Origin: Pseudomonadota bacterium
GTDB taxonomy: Bacteria > Pseudomonadota > Alphaproteobacteria > Puniceispirillales > Puniceispirillaceae
Length of the DNA: 64,000 nucleotides
NCBI GenBank assembly: GCA_027620495.1
Contig: JAQCEA010000001.1
Span: 62,001 to 126,000 of the forward strand
Reading direction: 5' to 3'
Below are positions 1-8,662 of this stretch, in pieces. Both the position numbers and the translations under genes were made by a program. Numbering within the stretch: the first letter of the stretch is position 1; each line of letters starts with the position of its first letter. Below the pieces are notes generated by a model, which searched no databases, was not told the origin of the DNA, and saw only the letters and a program-made list of their open reading frames with translations.

Positions 1-613
1 GCCAGCCTTGACCGCCGAGATGCGTAACAAAATTGGCACCATCGCGGCCGAGGCCACACGCAAAATGGGCTATCTGGGTGTTGGCACCATGGAATTCCTG
101 TTTGAGGATGGTGAATTCTTCTTTATCGAAATGAATACCAGATTACAGGTTGAACATCCAATCACCGAAGAAATTACCGGCGTTGATTTGGTGCGTGAGC
201 AAATTCGCATTGCCGCCGGACACCCGCTGTCTTTCACCCAAGAAGATGTCGCCTTTACCGGCCATGCCATTGAATGCCGTATCAATGCGGAACATCCAGA
301 AACATTTATGCCAACCCCCGGCAAAGTGACCTCGTTTCATGCGGCTGGCGGCCCCGGCGTGCGGATTGAATCCTGTTTATATTCTGGATATGCGGTGCCG
401 CCCTATTATGACAGCCTGATCGCCAAACTGATTGTGCATGGTGATGATCGCGCACATTGTCTTGCCCGGTTAAAACGGGCTTTGGAAGAATTTGTTGTCG
501 AACCAATTCCCACAACGCTGACGCTGCACAAGCGACTGGTCGATGCGCCAGCGATCAAAGATGGAAGCTATAATATTAGGTGGCTGGAAGAAGTCTTTTT
601 ACCAAAGACCTAA
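1..613 (+). CDS. accC: Biotin carboxylase, AccC (5'-truncated by window edge)
   Basis: C-terminal part of the biotin carboxylase subunit of acetyl-CoA carboxylase, which carboxylates biotin on AccB with ATP and bicarbonate for fatty acid synthesis. The frame is open from base 2 and ends at TAA 611-613, so only about 203 residues are present. The ATP-grasp core is visible: GTMEFLFEDG, FIEMNTRLQVEHP and EEITGVDLVREQ are hallmark segments with the metal-binding Glu and Asn and the catalytic-site Arg. The C-terminal biotin carboxylase domain follows (AFTGHAIECRINAE, then SLIAKLIVHG). It lies directly upstream of aat, which may start inside its last codons. Carboxylases of other acyl-CoAs share this region, but the fragment ends just after this domain, with no biotinyl domain, which favours stand-alone AccC. 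Confidence 0.95.
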   Translation, partial: PALTAEMRNKIGTIAAEATRKMGYLGVGTMEFLFEDGEFFFIEMNTRLQVEHPITEEITGVDLVREQIRIAAGHPLSFTQEDVAFTGHAIECRINAEHPETFMPTPGKVTSFHAAGGPGVRIESCLYSGYAVPPYYDSLIAKLIVHGDDRAHCLARLKRALEEFVVEPIPTTLTLHKRLVDAPAIKDGSYNIRWLEEVFLPKT

Positions 614-1308
614 AACCAATAGGCAATGCCCGAGATAATGCCGTGGCGCAAAGCTATGTGTATGCACCCGAAACAATCATAAAAGCCTATGCGCTGGGCC
701 TGTTCCCTATGGCAGAAAGCCATAACAGCAAAGACATACGTTTTTATGATCCAGATATGCGCGGCCTGATCCCGCTTGATGATTCGCTTGGAAATGGGCT
801 TCACATTCCGCGCCGTCTACAACGCCGCGTCCGGCAACACCCCTATGACATCACCATTGATCAGGATTTTGCCGCAGTCATTACCGCCTGCGCCGCACGC
901 AGTTCGACACGTACCGACACTTGGATAAATGCAGATATACGCCAGCTTTATATTGCCTTGCATAAAATGGGATTTGCCCATTCGGTCGAGGTCTGGCTTG
1001 AGGGTCATTTGGTTGGCGGGCTTTATGGGGTGCGGTTACGTGCGGCCTTTTTCGGCGAGTCGATGTTTTCGCGCCAAACTGATGCGTCAAAAATTGCACT
1101 GGTGCATCTAATGGCCCGCTTGCGTCATGGCGGTTTCCGGCTTTTGGATGCGCAATTTACCAACGAACATCTCAAACAATTTGGTGTGATAGACGTGCCG
1201 CGCATTGAATTTCAACGACGTCTAGCAGACGCATTGGCGGCAGAGGCCGACCTTAATCTTGCCGCACCAAGCCTGCCAATGGTAACTGCGATGCTGGCGG
1301 CTGGCTAA
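580..1308 (+). CDS. aat: Leucyl/phenylalanyl-tRNA--protein transferase
   Basis: Cytosolic N-end rule enzyme that adds Leu or Phe from aminoacyl-tRNA to proteins with N-terminal Lys or Arg, marking them for ClpS-ClpA degradation; both partners are encoded at 8.7-11.3 kb. Family signatures are AYALGLFPMAES near the start, then VWLEGHLVGGLYGV, FFGESMFS and LLDAQFTNEHL. The 242-residue length from GTG 580 overlaps the end of accC by 34 bp, with a weak GGAAG 12 bases upstream. An in-frame GTG at 643 (221 aa) would fit the shorter N-termini common in this group and leave a 29-bp gap, so the start is uncertain. It converges on the DUF2155 gene, the two stop codons sharing bases. Confidence 0.92.
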   Translation: MAGRSLFTKDLKPIGNARDNAVAQSYVYAPETIIKAYALGLFPMAESHNSKDIRFYDPDMRGLIPLDDSLGNGLHIPRRLQRRVRQHPYDITIDQDFAAVITACAARSSTRTDTWINADIRQLYIALHKMGFAHSVEVWLEGHLVGGLYGVRLRAAFFGESMFSRQTDASKIALVHLMARLRHGGFRLLDAQFTNEHLKQFGVIDVPRIEFQRRLADALAAEADLNLAAPSLPMVTAMLAAG

Positions 1309-1691
1309 TCCGCACTGCAAGCAAGAAGCGTGATATCATATACCGGATGTTCGAGTGCTGAAATGGCTGGGCTTGATGAAAACATCCACCCGGAAAACAC
1401 CTCGGCTGGCGCAACAGACGGGTCATAGCCAAGATCACGAATAACAACAAAAGCGGCATTTTCTGGTGTTTCTTCAGGCGGATGAAAGGCACATCGCTGC
1501 ACCGTTACCTCCAAGGTGCCAAACTGCCGGGATTCGCCAACCGGGGCGGAAAGGGTGGATATGCGCGCGGTAATTTTATCAAGCGCCTGCATGGTCACCA
1601 CGCGCCCATCCAACCAGATTGTTGTTTGCGCCGATGCCGCAAAACAAGCCAGAAACATAACCGCTATTGTTGGGGCAAGGACGATGCGCAT
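1305..1691 (-). CDS. DUF2155 domain protein, secreted
   Basis: Small exported protein of the DUF2155 family, function unknown. The ATG at 1691 gives a good signal peptide (MRIVLAP, a hydrophobic stretch, cleavage around ASA-QT). An in-frame ATG at 1724 would add 11 residues and overlap the end of mlaD, and neither start has a clear Shine-Dalgarno site. Family hallmarks are the LDKITARISTL segment, GTLEVTVQRC, the PPEETPENAAF segment and the C-terminal VFSGWMFSSSPAISALEHPVYD followed by a terminal Cys. It follows mlaD with almost no gap, and the order aat / DUF2155 / mlaD / NDUFA12 recurs in alphaproteobacteria. A cell-envelope role is only a guess from mlaD next door. Confidence 0.85.
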   Translation of the reverse strand: MRIVLAPTIAVMFLACFAASAQTTIWLDGRVVTMQALDKITARISTLSAPVGESRQFGTLEVTVQRCAFHPPEETPENAAFVVIRDLGYDPSVAPAEVFSGWMFSSSPAISALEHPVYDITLLACSAD

Positions 1692-1707
1692 AAAACCGGG
1701 GCTGTGG

Positions 1708-2166
1708 CTATTGGGCCGCGGCATTATTGCCAGATGAAAACACCATTTTTCCTAAAAGATCGCTGATGCTGACCGGGTCGCGGGTGTCATAAATCACCGC
1801 GCCAGATGCCAGCATTTGACTATCGGCCCCCGGCATCAATTCTAAATAATTACCACCAAGCAATGAGGCAGCGGTGATGCGGGCGCTGCTATCAGCCGGG
1901 ATCTGGACATCAGGCGCAATCGCCATTGCGATGCGGGCGCTATAGGTCACAGGGTCAAGGCTCTGGTCGGTGATACGACCAACTTTAATGCCTGAAATAC
2001 GCACATCATCACCAACCGATAACCCGCCTGTTGACCCAAACTCGGCAATGATCTCATAGCCGCCATTGCCTTGGATATCAGCCGCTTCATAAGCCAGCGT
2101 CATGAACCCGGCCGCCGCCGCCAAAACAATAGCTCCCATTACGGTCTCTAGGGTGTTCCGCTGCAT
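1708..2166 (-). CDS. mlaD: MlaD-like MCE protein, phospholipid transport
   Basis: Substrate-binding MCE-domain subunit of the Mla ABC system, which moves phospholipids between inner and outer membranes. At 152 residues it has the usual MlaD layout: one N-terminal membrane anchor (about residues 8-26, ETVMGAIVLAAAAGFMTLAY), then one MCE domain with FGSTGGLSVGDDVRISGIKVG, and a tail with LLGGNYLELMPG. The start at ATG 2166 has a good Shine-Dalgarno site (GAGGAG about 7 bases upstream). The ATPase and permease genes mlaF and mlaE are not in this window. It lies between the NDUFA12-like gene and the DUF2155 gene on the same strand, probably as one transcription unit. Confidence 0.92.
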   Translation of the reverse strand: MQRNTLETVMGAIVLAAAAGFMTLAYEAADIQGNGGYEIIAEFGSTGGLSVGDDVRISGIKVGRITDQSLDPVTYSARIAMAIAPDVQIPADSSARITAASLLGGNYLELMPGADSQMLASGAVIYDTRDPVSISDLLGKMVFSSGNNAAAQ

Positions 2167-2209
2167 GCCTCAACTCCTCAATTACAGCCCGGTCCTAGCA
2201 CGCCCGGAT

Positions 2210-2566
2210 TTAAGATGGCGTCCATGGTTCATAGTCGCCAGTGGCAGCAGCGCGCTTGCCGCCTTTTAACACATGTCCGGCAGGCCGGTGCGCGTATCTT
2301 GTGCCAGTGGTGTTTGGCTGATGGTCCTGTTGCCACTCATGCCGGGCATAACCGCCTTCAGGGGGCGGGCTTGATTCGGTATGATGCAGCCACCCATGCC
2401 AATCAGCTGGCACTTTTGACGCTTCGGTCATGCCATTATAGCGCACGTAACGGCGCGGCGGCTTGCCCGGGCGGGCCTGACGTTCTTCATAATAGCGATT
2501 GCCAAACGAATCACACCCCACTTCGGTGGCGGTTAATTTCAACGTGATCAAGGTGACCAAATCCAT
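2210..2566 (-). CDS. NDUFA12-family subunit of NADH:ubiquinone oxidoreductase
   Basis: Homologue of the accessory complex I subunit NDUFA12 (B17.2), which occurs in alphaproteobacteria and mitochondria and stabilises the peripheral arm. Visible signatures are VGCDSFGNRYYEER, a basic PPRRYVRYNG, then VPADWHGWLHH and the C-terminal TGDYEPWTPS, all typical of the family. Start chosen at ATG 2566 (MDLVTLITL); an in-frame ATG at 2578 would add four residues. The segment between WLHH and the C-terminus is rich in Pro, His and Gly. It heads a leftward group with mlaD and DUF2155 and is divergent from nrdJ across a 567-bp gap. Confidence 0.9.
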   Translation of the reverse strand: MDLVTLITLKLTATEVGCDSFGNRYYEERQARPGKPPRRYVRYNGMTEASKVPADWHGWLHHTESSPPPEGGYARHEWQQDHQPNTTGTRYAHRPAGHVLKGGKRAAATGDYEPWTPS

Positions 2567-3133
2567 AGGATACCCCACAATAAAGATATGTAATCGGCGG
2601 CCATTTCAAACACAGCGTGTCAGTGCTGTTCGAATTGACCGTCTGGCAGGCGGTCTTAGCCGCCATGCGCTGGCGGCGAGTATAGGCGAAAGCAAACAAT
2701 CTCGTCCAGCCACCTTTACCACAATGTGACGATTTTGCCGCCGCCTCACATGACCGCTAAGCCATCAGTCAACCCAGCTACAACCCCCGGCATAACCCCC
2801 CGGCACAACCGTGATCATAAATGACGAACATCTCATCCGCCGCCCACCGCTTAAGATAAATCAACATGGACAATGACTTGTCCCAAAAACGGCTACAACC
2901 ACGCGGCGAATAGCTATCATTTCAATACATAAATTTGTTCAAAACTGGATAAAAAATAGCTTTTTTTGTGATTTGTCTATTTACCGGAAGCCGCTAGATG
3001 ATGTAGTTTATACCTCGGAGCAACGCTATATGTTGTTGCTTAGCGCGAATTATTCAGCACAAGTTTCGGAAAAATAAAGACAAAAACTCACCCACCTCAT
3101 GTGAGTCAAGCGGCAACAAAGGAAGTAAGATAG
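2567..3133. other. Intergenic region between NDUFA12-like gene and nrdJ
   Basis: 567 bp with no credible gene. It must hold divergent promoters for the NDUFA12 group (left) and nrdJ (right). A strong hairpin GCCGCC-7nt-GGCGGC lies at 2659-2677. A near-direct repeat of a C-rich motif (ACCCCCGGCATA / ACCCCCCGGCACA) lies around 2782-2808. The stretch 2920-3090 is AT-rich and most likely contains the nrdJ promoter. A short inverted repeat CTCAC/GTGAG at 3087-3105 precedes the nrdJ ribosome-binding site AGGAAG at 3120-3125. I looked for a cobalamin riboswitch and for a clear NrdR-box pair and found neither. Confidence 0.6.
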
Positions 3134-6100
3134 ATGCGTTTTGAAAGACGGTTCACGGCGGATGGCCAAGCGGCATATGCGAACATAAAATTTAGACACG
3201 CGACAAGTGAGATTCGCAACCCAGATGGCACCATTGTGTTCCGCGCTGAAAATATTGAAGTGCCCGCACAGTTTTCGCAGGTAGCTACAGATATTCTGGC
3301 ACAAAAATATTTTCGCAAAGCTGGCGTACCTGCGGCGCTAAAGCCGGTCGAAGAAAACGCTGTTCCATCTTGGTTGTGGCGCAGTGAGGCTGATACAAAA
3401 GCACTTGCAAAACTGCCTGAAGATCAGCGCTATAGCGGAGAAACATCTGCCAAGCAGGTGTTTGACCGGTTGGCAGGCACCTGGACCTATTGGGGATGGA
3501 AAGGCGGTTATTTTTCTGACGAGAGCGACGCCAAGACCTATTTCGACGAAATGCGGCACATGCTGGCCACCCAGAAGGCGGCACCAAATTCACCGCAATG
3601 GTTTAACACCGGCATGCATTGGGCCTATGGCATTGATGGCCCGAGCCAAGGGCATTTTTATGTCGATTATAAAAGCGGCAAGTTAACTCGCTCTACCGGT
3701 GCTTATGAACATCCACAGCCACATGCCTGTTTCATCCAGTCCGTCAGTGATGATTTGGTGAATGAAGGCGGTATTATGGATTTGTGGGTGCGCGAAGCAC
3801 GGCTGTTTAAATATGGATCTGGCACCGGGTCCAACTTCAGCCGGTTGCGGGGCGAAGGCGAAAGCCTGTCTGGTGGCGGCAAATCATCTGGTTTGATGAG
3901 CTTTTTGCGGATTGGTGACCGGGCGGCTGGGGCCATCAAATCGGGCGGCACCACCCGCCGGGCGGCGAAAATGGTGACGGTCGATATCGACCATCCGGAT
4001 ATCGAAGCCTATGTTGACTGGAAAGTTGTTGAAGAACAAAAGGTCGCCGCATTGGTTGCCGGGTCAAAACTGGCACAAAAACATATGGGCGCGGTGATGG
4101 CGGCGTGCCAGCTAACCACAGCCTATGGCGAAGACGATCGGTTTGATCCAAAGGTCAATAAAGACCTCAAAAAAGCCATTCTAGCGGCCCGCAAATCAAT
4201 GATCCCGGAAAATTATGTCCAGCGGGTGATTCAGTTTGCACAGCAAGGCTATACCGATATTGAATTTAAGACCTATGACACAGATTGGGATTCAGAAGCC
4301 TATCTGACTGTTGCCGGGCAAAATTCAAATAACTCGGTACGGGTAAGCAACGATTATCTGCAAACTGTGCTTGATGACGGCGACTGGGAATTGATCAAGC
4401 GGCGTGACGGCAGTGTGGCCAGCCGTATCAAGGCAAAAGATTTGTGGGAAAAAATTGCCTATGCGGCATGGGCCTGTGCTGACCCGGGCTTGCAATATGA
4501 CAGCACCATTAATGAATGGCATACCTGCCCTGAAGGTGGGCGGATCAACGCATCAAACCCATGTTCGGAATATATGTTCCTTGACGATACCGCCTGTAAT
4601 TTGGCGTCATTGAATCTGATGCAATTCCGCGATGCTGATGGTGAATTTGATATTCCGGCATTTGAACATGCGGTGCGCTTATGGACAGTTACACTCGAAA
4701 TTTCTGTATTGATGGCGCAATTCCCGTCAAAGGAAATCGCACAACTATCCTATGAATACCGCACCCTGGGTCTTGGCTTTGCCAATATTGGCGGCTTGTT
4801 GATGGCGGCAGGACATTCCTATGACAGTGACGAAGGCCGCGCCATTTGCGGTGCAATCTCGGCGGTTATGACGGGCATTGCCTATGCCACATCAGCCGAA
4901 ATGGCCAGCGAAGTTGGGGCGTTTCCAAACTACAAGAGAAACGCCAAACATATGTTGCGGGTGATGAAAAACCACCAATTGGCAGCTGAAGGCAAGGCTA
5001 GCGGTTATGAAGGGTTAAGCATCCTGCCGGTGCCACTTGACACCGCCTCATGCCCGGACAAAGCCCTTGTCAGCGCCGCTGCCAAGGCGTGGGACCAAGC
5101 TGTGTCACTTGGCAAAAAACACGGCTATCGCAACGCACAAGCCACCGTGATTGCCCCGACCGGCACCATCGGTTTGGTCATGGATTGTGACACAACCGGC
5201 ATCGAGCCAGATTTTGCCATCGTCAAATTTAAGAAACTTGCCGGCGGTGGGTATTTCAAAATCATCAACCGGGTGGTACCAGAGGCATTAGAAGGGCTTG
5301 GGTATTCACAAAGCCAAATTGACGATGTTATTGGCTATGCCGTTGGTGCGGGCAGCCTGAAAAACTGCCAGTCAGTTTCAATCAATGCCCTAAAAGACAA
5401 AGGCTTTGGCGATGCAGAGATTGACAAAATTGAAGCCGCTCTGGGCAGTGCATTTGACATCAAATTTGCCTTCAACCAATTCACCCTTGGGGCTGATTTC
5501 TGCAAGGACAAATTGGGCATCACTGACGCGCAATTGAATGATTTCGAATTTAACATGCTGGACCATCTTGGCTTTAGCAAAGACGAAATTGAAGCTGCGA
5601 ATATTCATGTTTGCGGGGCCATGACTCTGGAAGGTGCCCCTCATCTTGATGAAGCGCATCTGCCAATTTTTGATTGTGCGAATGTGTGCGGGCGTATCGG
5701 CAAACGGTTCCTGTCTGTCGATAGCCATATCACCATGATGGCGGCGGCACAGCCATTTATTTCAGGTGCCATTTCCAAAACCATCAATATGCCAAATTCT
5801 GCAAGCGTGCAGGAATGCGGTGACGCCTATATGAAATCGTGGCAATTGGGATTGAAAGCCAACGCCTTATATCGTGATGGATCCAAGCTCAGCCAACCAT
5901 TGTCATCAGGTCTTATTGATGAAATTGATGATGAAGATGATGAAGCCGAAGCACCAATGGTGGCAACATCATCACCGCAAGTGATCGAAAAAGTTGTCGA
6001 GCGCATCATCAGCAAAGCTGAGCGTGAGCGGTTGCCACATCGGCGTAAAGGCTACACGCAAAAAGCTACGGTTGGCGGTCATAAGGTCTATCTGCGGACC

Positions 6101-6766
6101 GGCGAATATGAAGATGGCCGTATTGGCGAGGTCTTCATTGATATGCATAAAGAAGGCGCCGCTTTCCGCTCATTGATGAACAATTTTGCCATCGCTGTAT
6201 CAATTGGTTTGCAATATGGTGTCCCGCTGGAAGAATTTGTCGAGGCCTATACATTCACTAGATTTGAGCCTCAGGGTATTGTGACTGGCAATGACGCCAT
6301 TAAAATGTCGACATCAATTCTGGATTATACATTCCGCGAATTGGCCATTTCCTATCTAGATCGCAGTGATCTTGGTCATGTCAATGTCGATGATTTGGAT
6401 GTAACCACAACTGGTTCGGGCGAAACCCAATCAGATTTGGTGAATAAAGTCACCAGCCGGGGCTATATCCGCAAACAAGGGCTGGTGGTCTATTCCAACG
6501 ATGGGTCCGCGGCGGTCGCAAAGTCATATGACACCGACGCAGAAACCATGCTTGCCAAAGACCAACCAGTGGCGATCACAGCCGCTGACACCGCCGCAGA
6601 GGTGATTGTTGGTGCGGTTGCTGACCAAACAGCCGAACGGGTAAAACAGGCGCGTATGCAGGGTTATGAGGGCGAGGCCTGCCCAGAATGTCAAAACTTT
6701 ACATTGGTGCGGAATGGCACCTGTTTAAAATGCAACACTTGTGGTGGCACCACAGGGTGCAGTTAA
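3134..6766 (+). CDS. nrdJ: Class II (B12-dependent) ribonucleoside reductase
   Basis: Adenosylcobalamin-dependent ribonucleotide reductase that makes deoxyribonucleotides for DNA synthesis without oxygen dependence. The length of 1210 residues matches the long alphaproteobacterial NrdJ type. Visible motifs: HACFIQ with the first redox Cys near residue 199; [15 protein letters not shown]; the catalytic loop NPCSEY with the thiyl-radical Cys near residue 477; [19 protein letters not shown]; and the C-terminal Cys-rich tail (CPECQNF, then [14 protein letters not shown]) that shuttles electrons. A strongly acidic linker lies near residue 930, followed by a C-terminal extension. The ATG at 3134 follows AGGAAG at a good distance. 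It is monocistronic, with a strong terminator after it. Its use of B12 links it to the corrinoid genes at 50-56 kb. Confidence 0.97.
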   Translation: MRFERRFTADGQAAYANIKFRHATSEIRNPDGTIVFRAENIEVPAQFSQVATDILAQKYFRKAGVPAALKPVEENAVPSWLWRSEADTKALAKLPEDQRYSGETSAKQVFDRLAGTWTYWGWKGGYFSDESDAKTYFDEMRHMLATQKAAPNSPQWFNTGMHWAYGIDGPSQGHFYVDYKSGKLTRSTGAYEHPQPHACFIQSVSDDLVNEGGIMDLWVREARLFKYGSGTGSNFSRLRGEGESLSGGGKSSGLMSFLRIGDRAAGAIKSGGTTRRAAKMVTVDIDHPDIEAYVDWKVVEEQKVAALVAGSKLAQKHMGAVMAACQLTTAYGEDDRFDPKVNKDLKKAILAARKSMIPENYVQRVIQFAQQGYTDIEFKTYDTDWDSEAYLTVAGQNSNNSVRVSNDYLQTVLDDGDWELIKRRDGSVASRIKAKDLWEKIAYAAWACADPGLQYDSTINEWHTCPEGGRINASNPCSEYMFLDDTACNLASLNLMQFRDADGEFDIPAFEHAVRLWTVTLEISVLMAQFPSKEIAQLSYEYRTLGLGFANIGGLLMAAGHSYDSDEGRAICGAISAVMTGIAYATSAEMASEVGAFPNYKRNAKHMLRVMKNHQLAAEGKASGYEGLSILPVPLDTASCPDKALVSAAAKAWDQAVSLGKKHGYRNAQATVIAPTGTIGLVMDCDTTGIEPDFAIVKFKKLAGGGYFKIINRVVPEALEGLGYSQSQIDDVIGYAVGAGSLKNCQSVSINALKDKGFGDAEIDKIEAALGSAFDIKFAFNQFTLGADFCKDKLGITDAQLNDFEFNMLDHLGFSKDEIEAANIHVCGAMTLEGAPHLDEAHLPIFDCANVCGRIGKRFLSVDSHITMMAAAQPFISGAISKTINMPNSASVQECGDAYMKSWQLGLKANALYRDGSKLSQPLSSGLIDEIDDEDDEAEAPMVATSSPQVIEKVVERIISKAERERLPHRRKGYTQKATVGGHKVYLRTGEYEDGRIGEVFIDMHKEGAAFRSLMNNFAIAVSIGLQYGVPLEEFVEAYTFTRFEPQGIVTGNDAIKMSTSILDYTFRELAISYLDRSDLGHVNVDDLDVTTTGSGETQSDLVNKVTSRGYIRKQGLVVYSNDGSAAVAKSYDTDAETMLAKDQPVAITAADTAAEVIVGAVADQTAERVKQARMQGYEGEACPECQNFTLVRNGTCLKCNTCGGTTGCS

Positions 6767-6796
6767 GTCTCTCCCTGCAGAGCAACCTGCAGAACT

Positions 6797-6826
6797 GGCC
6801 CCGCGCTCTATGCCGGGGCCTTTTTC
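6797..6826 (+). terminator. Rho-independent terminator after nrdJ
   Basis: Perfect 7-bp GC stem GGCCCCG / CGGGGCC (6797-6803 and 6814-6820) with a 10-nt loop, followed by TTTTTCTTT. It starts 30 bp after the nrdJ stop codon. This is a classical intrinsic terminator. Confidence 0.9.
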
Positions 6827-6956
6827 TTTGGCGGGTGCGCTGCTGTCATTTTACTTGCAGCACCGCGCCGGCTATGCGAGGTTTTGAACGCAAAACAAAA
6901 CCCACACCGCGGCAAACTATCGGCTGATGATGCCGCAAAAACCAGACGAGAAGATG

Positions 6957-7421
6957 ATGAGCAAAGTTGAAGAAAGATTGAATAAAATCGGCGTCAAAAT
7001 TCCTGATGCCCCGACCCCAGCGGCCAATTATTTGCCATTTACCAAAACCGGCAATCTGGTATTCGTGTCTGGTCAGGTGCCATTTGTCGATGGCAAGCTG
7101 CAAATCACTGGCACCGTTGGCGTTGATGCCAGCGTTGAAGATGCCCAAGGTCAAGCGCGGATTTGCGCCATTAATCTGTTGGCCCAGCTAAAAGTGGCTT
7201 GTGGCGGTGATCTTGACCGGGTGAAGCAGGTTGTAAAACTTGGCGCTTTTGTTGCTTCAGCCAATGATTTTCATAGCCAGCCCACAGTTGTCAATGCCGC
7301 ATCAGATCTGATGGTTGAGGCGTTTGGTGATGCTGGGCGGCATGCACGCTTTGCTGTTGGCTCTAATGCCCTGCCGCTTGGATGTCTTGTTGAAATAGAC
7401 GGTATTTTTGAAATTCAGTAG
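6957..7421 (+). CDS. RidA/YjgF family protein
   Basis: Member of the RidA (YjgF/UK114) superfamily; many members hydrolyse reactive enamine/imine intermediates from PLP enzymes in the cytosol. Residues LVFVSGQVPFVDG, ICAINLLAQLKVACGGDLDRV, VVKLGAFVAS and the C-terminal RHARFAVGSNALPLGCLVEID mark the fold, the last one holding the conserved Arg region of the active site. Start uncertain: ATG at 6954, 6957 or the upstream pair at 6927/6930. I prefer 6957 because homologues begin near KVEERLNKIGV. About 154 residues, longer than canonical RidA (about 128), as in a common alphaproteobacterial subgroup. The exact substrate cannot be told from sequence. Confidence 0.88.
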   Translation: MSKVEERLNKIGVKIPDAPTPAANYLPFTKTGNLVFVSGQVPFVDGKLQITGTVGVDASVEDAQGQARICAINLLAQLKVACGGDLDRVKQVVKLGAFVASANDFHSQPTVVNAASDLMVEAFGDAGRHARFAVGSNALPLGCLVEIDGIFEIQ

Positions 7422-7456
7422 CGTGTCATCGACACAAGATCGCAACTTTTATGCCG

Positions 7457-7475
7457 CGGCAAGGCCCCCTTGCCG
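7457..7475 (+). terminator. Hairpin after the RidA-family gene, possible terminator
   Basis: Perfect 8-bp inverted repeat CGGCAAGG-CCC-CCTTGCCG, 36 bp after the RidA-family stop. No U-tract follows (GGGCGGTTATCTT), so it may be a weak or Rho-assisted terminator or an mRNA-stabilising hairpin. It lies in the first codons of the longest possible reading of the next gene, which argues for the downstream start at 7502. Confidence 0.45.
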
Positions 7476-7501
7476 GGGCGGTTATCTTAGTCTGGCAATT
7501 C

Positions 7502-8653
7502 ATGAGCAGTGACGCCTTTCGCCTAGATGTTCATAACAGCATTCATGCCATCGACCCGGCCGATTGGAACAGATTGGCTGGGACAGAAAACCCCTTTATC
7601 CAATATGATTTTTTATCCGCTTTGGAAGATGGTGGGGCTGTTGGTGCAGCGAGTGGCTGGAACATCGCGCATTTGGCCCTATACGACACCAGCAACAAAT
7701 TGCTTGGCGTTGCGCCGCATTATCTAAAACAGCATTCTTATGGCGAGTATATTTTTGATCACAGCTGGGCGCATGCGTTTGAACGGGCGGGCGGGGCATA
7801 TTATCCAAAATCACTAAGCGCTGTACCCTTTACCCCGGCAACTGGCCCGCGTTTATTGGTCACAAACGGAGACGCCGCGCAAAAGGCCGCCATGGCGCGC
7901 GGACTTGCATCACTGGCCGAACAAAATCAACTATCTTCTAGTCATATCAATTTTTTGCCTGCCGAAGACACAGCGTTATTGGCGGATGCTGGCTGGCTGA
8001 TCCGCCGCGGTACGCAATTTCATTGGCATAATGACGGTTATGAAAATTTTGATGCCTTTTTAGACAATCTATCATCACGCAAACGTAAAAATATCCGCAA
8101 AGAACGCGCCAATGTCCATGACGCCGGTGTCGAGATGCTGGCACTCACCGGGGCAGATATAAAGCCGCATCACATAGATCATTTTTACCGCTTTTATCTG
8201 TCAACAATCGATCGCAAATGGGGTGGTGCCTATTTGACCCGGGCCTTTTTTGACATTGTCTACAACACCATGGCCGACCGCATATTATTGGTGATGGCCA
8301 TCTATGACGGCGCGTTGATTGGCGGCGCGTTGAATTTTATCGGTGCAGATACCCTCTATGGGCGTAACTGGGGCGCGACCACGCATATACAAAATCTACA
8401 TTTTGAGGCCTGCTATTATCAGGCAATCGATTTTGCCATTGCGCATAAATTGCGCCGTGTAGAGGCTGGGGCGCAAGGCTTTCACAAGGTCCAGCGCGGT
8501 TATTTACCTGTCACCACCTATTCCGCCCATTGGATACCGCATGACGGGTTTCGCACCGCGATTGCCCGGTTTTTAGGTGCCGAAACAGATGGCGTTGCTG
8601 ATGAACAAAACCAGATTGCTTTGGCAAGTCCGTTTAAAAAAACCAGGCAGTGA
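7502..8653 (+). CDS. DUF482/FemAB-like N-acyltransferase family protein
   Basis: Cytosolic protein of the DUF482 family, related to GNAT/FemAB-type acyltransferases and sometimes named peptidoglycan biosynthesis/recognition protein; the real substrate is unknown. Hallmarks are NPFIQYDFLSALED near the N-terminus, APHYLKQHSYGEYIFDHSWA, FLDNLSSRKRKNIRKERA (basic stretch), IDRKWGGAYLTRAFF, and FEACYYQAIDFAIAHKLRRVEAGAQGFHKVQRGY in the C-terminal acyltransferase-like half. 383 residues from ATG 7502. An in-frame ATG at 7451 would add 17 residues but runs through a strong hairpin. It converges on clpA with 9 bp between the stops. Confidence 0.85.
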   Translation: MSSDAFRLDVHNSIHAIDPADWNRLAGTENPFIQYDFLSALEDGGAVGAASGWNIAHLALYDTSNKLLGVAPHYLKQHSYGEYIFDHSWAHAFERAGGAYYPKSLSAVPFTPATGPRLLVTNGDAAQKAAMARGLASLAEQNQLSSSHINFLPAEDTALLADAGWLIRRGTQFHWHNDGYENFDAFLDNLSSRKRKNIRKERANVHDAGVEMLALTGADIKPHHIDHFYRFYLSTIDRKWGGAYLTRAFFDIVYNTMADRILLVMAIYDGALIGGALNFIGADTLYGRNWGATTHIQNLHFEACYYQAIDFAIAHKLRRVEAGAQGFHKVQRGYLPVTTYSAHWIPHDGFRTAIARFLGAETDGVADEQNQIALASPFKKTRQ

Positions 8654-8662
8654 TGCGTCTTG

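Noticed and set aside
2567-3133. Cobalamin riboswitch before nrdJ
   Set aside because: I could not find the conserved B12-box or the expected pairing arms; a covariance search would be decisive.
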